NCBI GenBank assembly: GCA_964617355.1
Contig: CAZTXP010000023.1
Coordinates: 1-64,000, forward strand
Source of the DNA: CAZTDU01 sp964617355
GTDB lineage: Bacteria; Pseudomonadota; Gammaproteobacteria; Burkholderiales; SG8-39
Direction of reading: 5' to 3'
Length of the DNA stretch: 64,000 nt
Part shown: in pieces, positions 30,701 to 39,316 of the stretch
Layout: every line of letters starts with the position of its first letter
Numbering within the stretch: the first letter of the stretch is position 1
Notes under the pieces: generated by a model
What the model was told of the DNA's origin: nothing
The model's input: only the letters and a program-made list of their open reading frames with translations
Databases searched by the model: none
Position numbers and translations under genes: made by a program

Positions 30701-32228
30701 CGTCACGGCGCGCAAGCGGGCCGAGGACGCGGTGGCGGCGAGCGAGCGCCGCCTGCGGCAGGTGATCGATCTGGTGCCGCACCTCATCTACGCCAAGGAC
30801 CGCGAGGGCCGCTACCTGCTCTCGAACAAGGCGCACGCCGCGTTCTATGGCCGTACGCCGGAGGAGATGCTCGGCCTGCGGGTGCAGGACATCGGCCTCG
30901 GCGCCGAGGAGCTCGCCAATACCGTGGGGGGCGACGAGCGCGTCTGGGAGACCGGCGAGCTGCAGCGCCAGCACGACACGACGCGCATCCGGCCCGACGG
31001 CAGGAGTGCCGAGTTCGACATCGTGAAGATGCCGTTCAGCTACGCCGGCGGCGCGATGGACGCGGTGCTCGGCATCTCGATCGACATCACCCCCCTGATG
31101 GTCGCCCAGCGCCAGCTGAAGGCCTCGCTCGCGCTGCTGGAGGCGACGCTCGAATCCGTGGACAACGGCATCGTGGCCTTCGACGGCGCCGGGCGCGTGG
31201 TGCGCTGGAACGGTGCGGCGCCCGCCCTCATCGGCGTGTCGGAGTCGGTGCTGCAGGACGGCGATCGCGAGGCCATCCGCGCGACCACGCGCGATCGCAT
31301 CGAGAACGCCGAGGAGATCTTCGCGATCGGCGCGCAGGCGGACGCCGATCAGTCGTTCTCGGGAACCTCGGTGGCGCGCTTCCGGGACGGCCGCTATATC
31401 GAGCGCGCGACGCGCCCGATCGTCGTCGACGAGTCGATCGCGGGGCGCCTGTGGAGCTTCCGCGACATCACGGCGCGCGAGCGCGAAAAGCAGGCCGCCG
31501 TGCTGCGCGCCTCGGAGCTGCAGCGCCTGGTGGCCGAGCGCACCGAGAGCCTCGAGGAGGCGGTGCGCGACCTCAACCTCTTCACCTCGACCGTGTCGCA
31601 CGACCTGCGCGCGCCGCTGCGCGCCGTCGACGGCTTCGTGCGCCTCGCGCTCGACGCCGGGGAATCGCTCCCCGCGGAAGCGAAGCGCAACCTCGACCGC
31701 GTGGTCGCCGCCGTGCGCACCATGTCGGCGATGGTCGAGGGCCTGCTCGCGCTCGCCAAGCAGGCGCGCGCGCCGATCCACCGCAGCGCCGTCGACCTCT
31801 CGGCGACGGCGCGCGAGGTCGCCGACGAGCTGCCGCGCGAATCCGGCCGCGGCGTCGAGTTCCGCATCGCCGACACGCCGGCGGTGCAGGCGGATGCGGT
31901 GCTGATGCGCGTGGTGCTGCAGAACCTGCTCGGCAACGCGCTGAAGTACTCGCGCGACCGCGATCCGGCGGTGATCGAGTTCGGCGCCGAAGGGGCGGGC
32001 GCCGAGGTCGAATGGTTCGTGCGCGACAACGGCGCGGGCTTCGATCCGCGCTACGCCGCGAAGCTCTTCCAGCCCTTCGCGCGCCTGCACAGCCCGCGCG
32101 AGTTCGAGGGCACCGGCATCGGCCTCGCGGCCGTGCATCGCATCCTGGAGCGGCACGGCGGCGGCATCCGCGCCGAGTCCGAGCCCGGCAAGGGCGCGAC
32201 CTTCCGCTTCCGCATCGGGCCGGGCTGA
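27759..32228 (+). CDS. CHASE-domain histidine kinase with seven PAS domains, one FixL-like
   Basis: 1489 residues. TM1 (about 12-32), periplasmic CHASE domain (about 70-260), TM2 (about 305-325), seven PAS domains (about 351-464, 483-602, 613-734, 744-862, 871-989, 996-1117, 1123-1240), HisKA with His1281 in VSHDLRAPLRAV, and HATPase_c with NLLGNALKYSRD and GTGIGLAAVHRIL. The fourth PAS matches the FixL haem domain: His801 in KHDGYLERY aligns with the haem ligand, Arg807 and Arg821 with the conserved arginines. It is probably an oxygen sensor with extra inputs. The next gene is a larger paralogue sharing long identical DNA stretches. Confidence 0.92.
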   Translation: MAQGGSFIRQHGVTLLVALAGLCASAGAFWALEHRAREDASRRLVEVSQGLADRLRDTAFDLVHDAEALALLVTVQPNLDGERYREAVRFHRERRSPLGAILWIERVPGAERAAFEARMRERGAPDYRLTERDAEGRVVPAAPRAEYFPSVFMEPRPADASAQGFDLGSNVERWRAMRLARDTGRPAMTGRLRLNTAPNRPEGFQIFVPLYGGATRPASEIERREQLRGFVSVLLPVGELVDYTARDRLPEGWSLELRVPDAPADRHVLHAFGDAAGHERAQPVSLLGFRFDVAVRAPEAGTSRAALGALLAGLLATLVAASEVAHRRRAREQRAETEQRHRAALSKVEKQLHAAMDAAPEPMGLKDASRRFVFANRAFCALHGLSLEGIVGRTAADLFPGPLAELAERHDLECLREGKPRRYEFRQRDAEGHEVWIDLVKSPILDDRGAVVGLVSLGHDITERRAAEASRDREAQARVREALERYRLATEAAGIWVFSIDLATDALRVDEGALRHLGYAPGEFPATSNAWRDAMVLPSHHAGMREALVRHLRGESDHFQFSVPIRARDGREIWLRSLGRAERDAAGHAVRILGTVHDVTEGTRTRMALAEAERRWQFALDGAGHGVWDWDAATDKVYFSRRWKEMLGYAEDEVGDSLDEWKTRVHPDDLAHCYAELERHFAGETPLYASEHRLLCKDGAWKWIQDRGRVVERAADGKPLRVIGTHTDIDARKSAEQALADAAERQRAVLDNLLAAVIVIDERGTIEKFSRQAERIFGWTEAEVLGRNVSMLMGADLAAKHDGYLERYREGGPAFIVGSTREVVARHKDGHDVPIELGVTEHRYRGERRFTGMVRDLSDRRRAEQALADSEARFRQLFEHSPEPIVVHQSGFIESLNPAAMRMFGARHAEELSGRNIVEFIDAPLRGRAEARIASLMAAPGALPPTEYLQHGLDGRDLVVEATSASMRQGGRMRIVSLYRDVTARKRAEDAVAASERRLRQVIDLVPHLIYAKDREGRYLLSNKAHAAFYGRTPEEMLGLRVQDIGLGAEELANTVGGDERVWETGELQRQHDTTRIRPDGRSAEFDIVKMPFSYAGGAMDAVLGISIDITPLMVAQRQLKASLALLEATLESVDNGIVAFDGAGRVVRWNGAAPALIGVSESVLQDGDREAIRATTRDRIENAEEIFAIGAQADADQSFSGTSVARFRDGRYIERATRPIVVDESIAGRLWSFRDITAREREKQAAVLRASELQRLVAERTESLEEAVRDLNLFTSTVSHDLRAPLRAVDGFVRLALDAGESLPAEAKRNLDRVVAAVRTMSAMVEGLLALAKQARAPIHRSAVDLSATAREVADELPRESGRGVEFRIADTPAVQADAVLMRVVLQNLLGNALKYSRDRDPAVIEFGAEGAGAEVEWFVRDNGAGFDPRYAAKLFQPFARLHSPREFEGTGIGLAAVHRILERHGGGIRAESEPGKGATFRFRIGPG

Positions 32229-32333
32229 GCGCCCCGGCGATCCCCCGAGCAAGCGGGGAATCCGGGCGCTGATCGCGGCTCGCGGCCGCGCGTCGGACGA
32301 CGAGAATGGCGCTCGGAGGCCCGGGAATCCCGC

Positions 32334-32347
32334 TTGACGATTGTCAA
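32334..32347. promoter_or_regulatory. FNR-like palindrome TTGAC-N4-GTCAA (copy 3)
   Basis: TTGACgattGTCAA, 44 bases before the ATG of the 11-PAS kinase. Same half-sites and similar distance as copies 1 and 2. Confidence 0.5.
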
Positions 32348-32391
32348 ACTTCCGGGCGCGCGTCCTGAGCGACACTGTCGACCGGAATTCC

Positions 32392-35300
32392 ATGGCCGTC
32401 CGCTTCGTCCCCTCGCCGTCCAAGACCCCGTTCCGCGACGCGCTGCGCCGGCAGGCGGGGGCTCTGGCCGTGCTCGTGCTGGGGCTGGCGATTACCGGTG
32501 CCGTGGCGACCTACCTCGCCCGCGGTCATGCCGACGCCGAGCGGGCAGCGTTCGAGAGCGCCGCCGCGCAGCGCACCGCGAGCTTGGACGCCAGCCTCCG
32601 CGACGAGGTCCACGACCTCGAGTCGATGGCGCTGCTCATCTCGGTGACGTCCCATTTCGATCTCGCGTTCTTCCGCGACGCTGCGCGCTTCCACCAGCAG
32701 CGACGGGGCGCGGTGGGCGGGCTGGTCTGGATCCCGCGCGTGCCGCATTCGCAGCGCGAGGCGTTCGAGGCGGCGGCGCGCGCCGAAGGATTCGAGGGCT
32801 TCCGGATCGTGGACCGCACGGCCGCCGGGGAACGGCAGGTCGCCCCGGCCCGGGAGGAATACTTCCCCAACCTCTACCGGGAGCCCTTGCCGGCGGGGCG
32901 ACCGGGACACGGCCTGGACATCGGAAACGATCCTTCGAGGCGCGACGCGCTCGCGATCGCGCGGGATTCGGCCCGTACCGCGGCCACGGGCCGGGTCGCC
33001 GCCTTCTTCATCACCGGTGCGCGCAGCCCGAATGCAGTGCAGGCGTTCTTCCCCGTGTATCACGGCAGCGGCACCGAGGTTCCCGAGACCGTCGAGGCAC
33101 GGCGCGCGCGCTTTCGTGGCGCGGTGGCGAACGTCCTCCCGGCCGAGGACCTGGTCGACGCGAGCCTGCCCGAAGGGCTGCCCGATGGTTGGACGCTGCA
33201 GCTCTCGGCCGCGTCGGGGACCCGAGAGGGCCGCGGCCTGCTCGAGCGCGGGCCGGCCATCGCGCCGGGTGCGCTGCGGTACGAGGCCTTGATCGGTCCG
33301 AACGAGCTTCGGATCGCGGTCGCCTTCGCGAAGCCCGCGCCGGCCTTGGGGGCCGCTCCGTGGACCGCGCTGGCGATCGGTGGCGTCCTGTCGCTGCTCC
33401 TGGCGATGCTCGTCGGGTCGCTCAAGGCGCGCCGCGAGGAAGAGCGCGAGGGCGAGGCACGCTTCGCCGCGATCCTCGAGGCCTGCCCCGACGCCATGGT
33501 GGTGAAGGACAGCGAATTGCGCTACCGGATGGTTAACCGCGCGTTCTGCGAGCGTGCGCGGCTGTCGTCGGCGCAGGCGATCGGCCGCACCAACGAGGAG
33601 CTCTTCGGCGACGCGCTGCCACCACACGTGCGCGAGGCCGAGGAGGCGTGTTCGCGCACGAGCCTGAAGCAATCGTATGAATTCCGCGCCGAGCGCGACG
33701 GCGATTCGACATGGTACGAGTCGGTCGTCGTCCCGCTGGGCGAGGGCCGGCAGCGCGACGGCAGCATCGTGGTCACGGTGCGCGACATCACCGCGCGCAA
33801 GGAACTGGAGACCGCCCGCGACGCGCGCGCGCGCGATGCGCTGCGCGCGAGCGAGGACCGCTTCCGGGCGCTGGCGATGCTCGCCTCCGACTGGTTCTGG
33901 GAGCAGGACGCCGAGCTGCGCTTCGTGCGGTCGAGCGAGGAGGAGACCCGCGCGATGCGCGATGCCCGGTGGCTCGGCGACCGCCCGTACGGCCTGCGGC
34001 GCTGGGAGATCCCCGGATTCGCCACCGCGCCCGAGGCGCTTGCGGCGCACCGCGCCACCCTGGAGCGCCGCGAACCGTTCCGCAACTTCGAGTACTCGGT
34101 GACTCGCGAGGACGGCGCGGTGCACTGGTTCAGCGCCAGCGGCGAGCCGGTCTTCGGCGCCGACGGCGCGTTCCTCGGCTATCGCGGCACCGCGCGCGAC
34201 GCCACCGCGGAGCGCCTGCGCGAAGCGCGATTGCGCGAGAGCGAGGCGCGCTTCCGCGCCCTCGCCGACATGGCTTCCGACTGGTACTGGGAGCAGGACG
34301 CGCAGGGGCGCTTCACGGCGATCGGCTACGACGGCGACGGCAATCCGGCGACGCGCGGCATCGGCCCGCCGGGGGCGATGGGCCGCGCGCGCTGGGAGCT
34401 GCCGGGGCTCGTCGTCGATCCCGCGGCGCTCGCCGAGCATCGGGCGACGGTCCTCGAGCGCCATGCGCCGTTCCGCGGCTTCGAGTACGGCCTGCGGCTC
34501 GAGGGCGGCAGCATCAGCTGGTACAGCGCGAGCGGCGAGCCGGTCTTCGATGCCGACGGCACCTTCCGCGGCTATCGCGGCATCGGGCGCGACATCACCG
34601 AACGCCGGCGCGCGATGGAGGTCGAGCGCGAGCTCTCCGAGCAGCGCCGCGCGGTGCTCGAGAACCTGCTCGCCGCGGTGATCGTGATCGACGAGCGCGG
34701 CACGATCGAGACCTTCAGCCGCCAGGCGGAGGCGATCTTCGGCTATGCCGCGCACGAAGTCGTCGGCCGCAACGTGTCGATGCTCGTCCCCGAGCCCTAC
34801 CGCCAGCGCCACGACGGCTACCTCGAGCGCTACGGACGGACCGGCGAGCGGCGCATCATCGGCGCCACGCGCGAGCTCTACGGCGTACGGAAGGACGGCC
34901 GCGAAGTGCCGATCGAGCTCGGCATCACCGAGATCGTGGTCGACGGCCGCCGCAAGTACACCGGCATGGTGCGCGACCTCACCGCGCGCCGCGCCGCGCA
35001 GGCCGCGCTGGTAGCGAGCGAGGAGCGCTTCCGCAGCCTGTTCGAGAACAGCCCCGAAGCGGTCGTAGTGCAGGACGGCGCGGCGATCCTGATGGCGAAC
35101 GCGGCGGCCGCGGCCCTGTTCGGCGTCCCGGACCCGCGCGAACTCGTCGGCCACCGGATGCGCGAATTCATGGAGCGCGACGACGAGGTCCGGGAGGGGA
35201 TCGTGCGCATGCAGCGGCTTATGGAGGCCGGCGGGATCCGGCTGCCGGTGCGCGAGTACCACCTGCGAGGCCGGGACGGCACGCGTCGCGTCGCCGAAGC

Positions 35301-38300
35301 GGTGTCCGCGTCGTACCGCACGGCCGACGGGGTGCGCATCGTCACCACCTACCGCGATGTCACCGGGCAGCACGAGGCGCGCGCGGCGCTGGCGGCGAGC
35401 GAGGAGCGCTTCCGCAGCCTGTTCGAGAACAGCCCCGAGCCGGTGATCGTGCAGGACGGGCGGCAGATCCTCATGATCAATCCCGCGGGGATGGCCCTGC
35501 TCGGGGCGGCATCGGCCGAGGAACTGCTCGGGCGCTACCTCGGTGAATTCGTGTTCGACGACGGCGAGCGCGCCGTGGGCGAGGATCGCCAGCGCCAGCT
35601 GCTCGAGTCGGCGCCGGCGCAGGTGCCGATGCGCGAGTACGGCTTCAAGCGGCTCGACGGCACGCGGCGCATCGTCGAGGCGGTGTCCGCTTCCTACCAT
35701 GCGCCCGAGGGCGCGCGGATCATCACCATCTACCGCGACGTCACCGAGCAGCGCGCGGCGCGCGTGGCGCTGGCGGAGAGCGAGGACCGGTTCCGCCGGC
35801 TGTTCGACGTCAGCCCGGACGGCGTGGCGCTGCACGATGGTCGCACCTTCGAGCTGCTGAACGCCGAAGCGCTGCGCATCCTCGGCGCGCGCACGCACGA
35901 GGACGTGGCCGGGCGCGGCGTGCTGGAGTTCTTCCTCGAGGAGCCGGAACGCTCTAGCGCGGCGGTCCGGCTCGAGCAGGCGCGCCTGTCGGAAGGCGCG
36001 CCGACGCCGATGCGCGAATACCGCCTGCGCACGCTCGACGGCGTGGAGCGCTACGCCGAGTCGAGCACGATCGCGATCCCCGGATCCGGCGGGCGGCGTT
36101 TCATGTCCGTGGTACGGGACACGACCGAGCGCCGCAAGTCGGAGCAGGCGGTGCGGCTCAGCGAGGCGCGGCTGCGCGAAGTGATGGACCTCGTGCCGCA
36201 CTTCATCTTCATCAAGGACCGCGAGGGTCGCTACCTGATGACCAACCGGGCCTGCGCGGAGCATTTCGGCTGCACGCCCGAGACCATCCTCGGCCGGACG
36301 CCCGAGGACCTCGGCACGTCCGCCGAGAATGCGCGCCGCATCCGCGAGGCGGACGCTCGCGTGCGCGCCACCGGCGGTCGCGTCGTATCCGAGCACCCGA
36401 TCATTCGCGCGGACGGCGGGGCACGCACCTTCGTGACCACGCGCATGCCCGTTCGTTTCAGCGACGAGCACCCGGACGCGGTGCTCGCGGTGTCGATCGA
36501 CGTCACCGAGATCCGCGAGAGCGAGCGGCGGCTGCGCGAGATCATCGACCTCGTGCCGCACTTCATCGTCGCGAAGGACCGCGACGGGCGCTACCTGCTG
36601 TCGAACCGCGCGTACGCGGAATTCTTCGGCCGTGAGCCGCAGGGCCTGATCGGCCGCACGCCGGAGGAAATCGGCGTCGATCCCGCGGCCGCGCGCGAGA
36701 TCCGCGAGGTCGACGCGCGCGCGCGCGCGACCGGCGAGGCGCAGTACGTGCCTGAAGAGGTCGTGACCAGTCACACCGGACGTTCGCGGACCTACGCCAC
36801 CATGCGCACCCCGTACCGCTTCAGCGCCGAGCACCCGGACGCGGTGCTGGTGGTGTCGATCGACATCTCGGACATCCGCGAGAGCGAGCGGCGGCTGCGC
36901 GAGATCCTCGACGTGGTGCCGCACCCGATCTACGCGAAGGATCGCAACGGACGGTACCTGCTTTCGAACCGGGCGCACGCCGCGTTCTACGGGCGCACGC
37001 CGGACGAGATCGTCGGTAACCACGGCCGCGCGCTCGCGCCCAACCGCGACGAGCGCGACGCGATGGCCGCGGGCGACGGGCGCGTGCTGGAGACGCTCGC
37101 GAGCGACCGCCAGCTCGACGTCGTGCGCACCGACGCGGCAGGGCGTGCGCGGCACCTGAACCTGACCAAGATCCCGTTCAGCTACTTCGGCGGCGAGGTC
37201 GACTCGGTCCTCGGCATCTCGATCGACATCACCGACCTCGTCGAGGCGCACGCGAAGGTGCGCGAGAGCCTGGCGCTGCTTGAGGCGACGCTGGAATCGA
37301 CCGACAACGGTTTCCTGGTCACCGACGCCGCCGGGCGCATCGTGCGCTGGAACCGCCGCATGCTGCAGCTCTTCGAGATGCCGGACGCGGCGCTCGAGGC
37401 GCTCGAGTCCGGGGACCGCGCCGCGCTGCTGGCGATCACGCGCGATACCTTCGCCGATCCGGACGCGGTGGCCGAAGCCTCGCGCGCGGTGGCCGAGGAT
37501 CCCGGCTACGAGGGCGTCTACACGGCGGTGCTGAAGGACGGCCGCTTCGTCGAGCGCTACACGCAGCCGATGCTGCGCGACGGGCTGCCGGCGGGACGCG
37601 TCTGGAGCTATCGCGACGTCACCTCGCGCGAGCGCGAGCGCATCGAGTCGGCCGAGCGCGAAGCGGTGCTGGAGCAGCGCGTGGACGAGCGCACGCGGGA
37701 ACTCACCAAGGCGGTGGCCGACCTCACGCTGTTCACGTCGGCGATCTCGCACGACCTGCGCGCGCCGCTGCGCGCGGTGGGCGGCTTCGTCGACATGGCG
37801 ATCGAGGATGGCGGCGACACGCTCGCGCCGCAGTCGCGGCGGCACCTGGAGCGCGTGGTCAACGCGGTGCGCAACATGAACGCGATGGTCGAGGGGCTGC
37901 TCGCGCTGGCGCGCCAGACGCGCGCGCCGATCCACCGCCAGCCGGTGGACGTGGCGGTGCTCGCGCGCGAGGTGTTCGACGAACTGTCGCAGGGCGCCGC
38001 GCAGGACGGCGCGACGGTGGCCGCGCACGCCGCCGAGTTGCGCGTATCGCCGTGCCCGCCGGCGAACGCCGACCCGATCCTGCTGCGCAACGTGCTGCAG
38101 AACCTGATCGGCAACGCGCTCAAGTATTCGCGCAAGCACGAGCGGCCGGTGATCGAGGTCGGCGCCATCGAGCACGAGGGCCGGCCCGCGTGGTTCGTGC
38201 GCGACAACGGCGCCGGCTTCGACCCGAAGTACGCCGACAAGCTGTTCCAGCCGTTCGGCCGCCTGCACAGCCCGCGCGAGTTCGAAGGCACCGGCATCGG

Positions 38301-38400
38301 CCTCGCGGCCGTGCATCGCATCCTGGAGCGCCATGGCGGCCGCATCTGGGCCGACGCCCGTCCGGGCGAAGGCGCGACGTTCTGGTTCTCGCTGCCCTGA
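32392..38400 (+). CDS. Giant CHASE-domain histidine kinase with eleven PAS domains, one FixL-like
   Basis: 2002 residues. TM1 (about 23-43), CHASE domain (about 65-300), TM2 (about 321-344), eleven PAS domains (starting near 354, 487, 617, 750, 877, 1003, 1131, 1258, 1378, 1498, 1626), HisKA with His1787 in AISHDLRAPLRAV and HATPase_c (about 1886-2002). PAS4 is FixL-like: His807 in RQRHDGYLERY, Arg813 and Arg827 align with the haem ligand and conserved arginines. PAS5-7 are near-copies of one another, as are PAS8-10 (each LVPHxI...KDRxGRYL), so the protein grew by module duplication. Start: ATG 32392; a TTG 17 codons upstream is also in frame but overlaps the palindrome. Confidence 0.92.
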   Translation: MAVRFVPSPSKTPFRDALRRQAGALAVLVLGLAITGAVATYLARGHADAERAAFESAAAQRTASLDASLRDEVHDLESMALLISVTSHFDLAFFRDAARFHQQRRGAVGGLVWIPRVPHSQREAFEAAARAEGFEGFRIVDRTAAGERQVAPAREEYFPNLYREPLPAGRPGHGLDIGNDPSRRDALAIARDSARTAATGRVAAFFITGARSPNAVQAFFPVYHGSGTEVPETVEARRARFRGAVANVLPAEDLVDASLPEGLPDGWTLQLSAASGTREGRGLLERGPAIAPGALRYEALIGPNELRIAVAFAKPAPALGAAPWTALAIGGVLSLLLAMLVGSLKARREEEREGEARFAAILEACPDAMVVKDSELRYRMVNRAFCERARLSSAQAIGRTNEELFGDALPPHVREAEEACSRTSLKQSYEFRAERDGDSTWYESVVVPLGEGRQRDGSIVVTVRDITARKELETARDARARDALRASEDRFRALAMLASDWFWEQDAELRFVRSSEEETRAMRDARWLGDRPYGLRRWEIPGFATAPEALAAHRATLERREPFRNFEYSVTREDGAVHWFSASGEPVFGADGAFLGYRGTARDATAERLREARLRESEARFRALADMASDWYWEQDAQGRFTAIGYDGDGNPATRGIGPPGAMGRARWELPGLVVDPAALAEHRATVLERHAPFRGFEYGLRLEGGSISWYSASGEPVFDADGTFRGYRGIGRDITERRRAMEVERELSEQRRAVLENLLAAVIVIDERGTIETFSRQAEAIFGYAAHEVVGRNVSMLVPEPYRQRHDGYLERYGRTGERRIIGATRELYGVRKDGREVPIELGITEIVVDGRRKYTGMVRDLTARRAAQAALVASEERFRSLFENSPEAVVVQDGAAILMANAAAAALFGVPDPRELVGHRMREFMERDDEVREGIVRMQRLMEAGGIRLPVREYHLRGRDGTRRVAEAVSASYRTADGVRIVTTYRDVTGQHEARAALAASEERFRSLFENSPEPVIVQDGRQILMINPAGMALLGAASAEELLGRYLGEFVFDDGERAVGEDRQRQLLESAPAQVPMREYGFKRLDGTRRIVEAVSASYHAPEGARIITIYRDVTEQRAARVALAESEDRFRRLFDVSPDGVALHDGRTFELLNAEALRILGARTHEDVAGRGVLEFFLEEPERSSAAVRLEQARLSEGAPTPMREYRLRTLDGVERYAESSTIAIPGSGGRRFMSVVRDTTERRKSEQAVRLSEARLREVMDLVPHFIFIKDREGRYLMTNRACAEHFGCTPETILGRTPEDLGTSAENARRIREADARVRATGGRVVSEHPIIRADGGARTFVTTRMPVRFSDEHPDAVLAVSIDVTEIRESERRLREIIDLVPHFIVAKDRDGRYLLSNRAYAEFFGREPQGLIGRTPEEIGVDPAAAREIREVDARARATGEAQYVPEEVVTSHTGRSRTYATMRTPYRFSAEHPDAVLVVSIDISDIRESERRLREILDVVPHPIYAKDRNGRYLLSNRAHAAFYGRTPDEIVGNHGRALAPNRDERDAMAAGDGRVLETLASDRQLDVVRTDAAGRARHLNLTKIPFSYFGGEVDSVLGISIDITDLVEAHAKVRESLALLEATLESTDNGFLVTDAAGRIVRWNRRMLQLFEMPDAALEALESGDRAALLAITRDTFADPDAVAEASRAVAEDPGYEGVYTAVLKDGRFVERYTQPMLRDGLPAGRVWSYRDVTSRERERIESAEREAVLEQRVDERTRELTKAVADLTLFTSAISHDLRAPLRAVGGFVDMAIEDGGDTLAPQSRRHLERVVNAVRNMNAMVEGLLALARQTRAPIHRQPVDVAVLAREVFDELSQGAAQDGATVAAHAAELRVSPCPPANADPILLRNVLQNLIGNALKYSRKHERPVIEVGAIEHEGRPAWFVRDNGAGFDPKYADKLFQPFGRLHSPREFEGTGIGLAAVHRILERHGGRIWADARPGEGATFWFSLP

Positions 38401-38419
38401 AGAAGACGAAGGAATCACC

Positions 38420-39313
38420 ATGGCCTACCTGCTGCTGGTCGCCGACGACGAGGAATACAACCTCGACCTGATCCGCGACTACCTCACCGGCGAGCCCTAC
38501 GAGCTGGTCGAGGCGATGGACGGCGCCGAGGCGCTGGAGAAGCTCTCGCGGCGCGCGTCCGACTTCCATTGCGCGATCCTCGACCGCATGATGCCGCGCC
38601 TCGATGGCCTCGAGGTGCTGCGTCGCATGAAGGCCGACCCGGCGCTGTCGCGCATCCCGGTGGTGATGCAGACCGCGATGAGCGCGCCCGAGCAGGTCGC
38701 CGAAGGGCTGGACGCCGGCGCCTTCTACTACCTCGGCAAGCCGTATTCGCGCAGCGTGATGCGCTCGGTGATCGCGAACGCGCTGCGCCACGGGGACTTC
38801 CTGAGGACTGCCTCGAGCGAGATCGAGGCGCACCTGGCGATGACGCGCCTGCTGGAACGCGGGCAGTTCCGGTTCCGGACGCTCGCCGAAGGGCGCATGC
38901 TGGCCGCCGCCGTCGCGGGCCTGTGCCCGCGCTCGCAGGCGGTGCTGCTCGGCCTCTCGGAACTCGTGGTGAACGCGATCGAGCACGGCGTGGCCGGCAT
39001 CGGCTACGCCGAAAAATCGAACCTGCTCACGCGCGGCGCGTGGGAGGAGGAGGTGGAGCGTCGGCTGGCGGACCCGAAGTATGCGTCGCGCGCCGCGCGC
39101 CTCGCGATCGAACGCGCGCCGGGCGAGCTCGTGATCCGCGTCGAGGACGACGGCGAGGGCTTCGACTGGAAGCGCTACGCCGAGATCGACCCGGCGCGCG
39201 CGTTCGACGCGCACGGCCGCGGCATCGCCATGGCGCGCATGATCGCCTTCCAGTCGCTCGACTACGAGGGCCGCGGCAACGTCGCCGTCGCGCGCGTGGC
39301 CCTCGAGGGCTGA
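38420..39313 (+). CDS. Response regulator with C-terminal HATPase (RsbW-like) output domain
   Basis: 297 residues. Receiver domain (about 1-125) with Asp9/Asp10, phospho-Asp55 in AILDRMMPRLDG, Thr85 and Lys107. The C-terminal domain (about 145-297) is a HATPase of the anti-sigma/serine-kinase kind: N-box LSELVVNAIEHG with Asn185, VEDDGEGFDW, and G-box GRGIAMARMI. There is no HisKA domain, so it is not a hybrid kinase; it may phosphorylate or sequester a STAS-type partner when activated. It lies 19 bases after the giant kinase with AAGGAA upstream and should receive phosphate from it. Confidence 0.87.
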   Translation: MAYLLLVADDEEYNLDLIRDYLTGEPYELVEAMDGAEALEKLSRRASDFHCAILDRMMPRLDGLEVLRRMKADPALSRIPVVMQTAMSAPEQVAEGLDAGAFYYLGKPYSRSVMRSVIANALRHGDFLRTASSEIEAHLAMTRLLERGQFRFRTLAEGRMLAAAVAGLCPRSQAVLLGLSELVVNAIEHGVAGIGYAEKSNLLTRGAWEEEVERRLADPKYASRAARLAIERAPGELVIRVEDDGEGFDWKRYAEIDPARAFDAHGRGIAMARMIAFQSLDYEGRGNVAVARVALEG

Positions 39314-39316
39314 GCC

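Noticed and set aside
32344..38421. 2025-codon open frame on the minus strand
   Set aside because: It is antisense to the 11-PAS kinase, full of Arg/Val/His/Ala-biased sequence without domains; a shadow of GC-rich codon use. The same holds for the minus-strand frame at 27663-32423.
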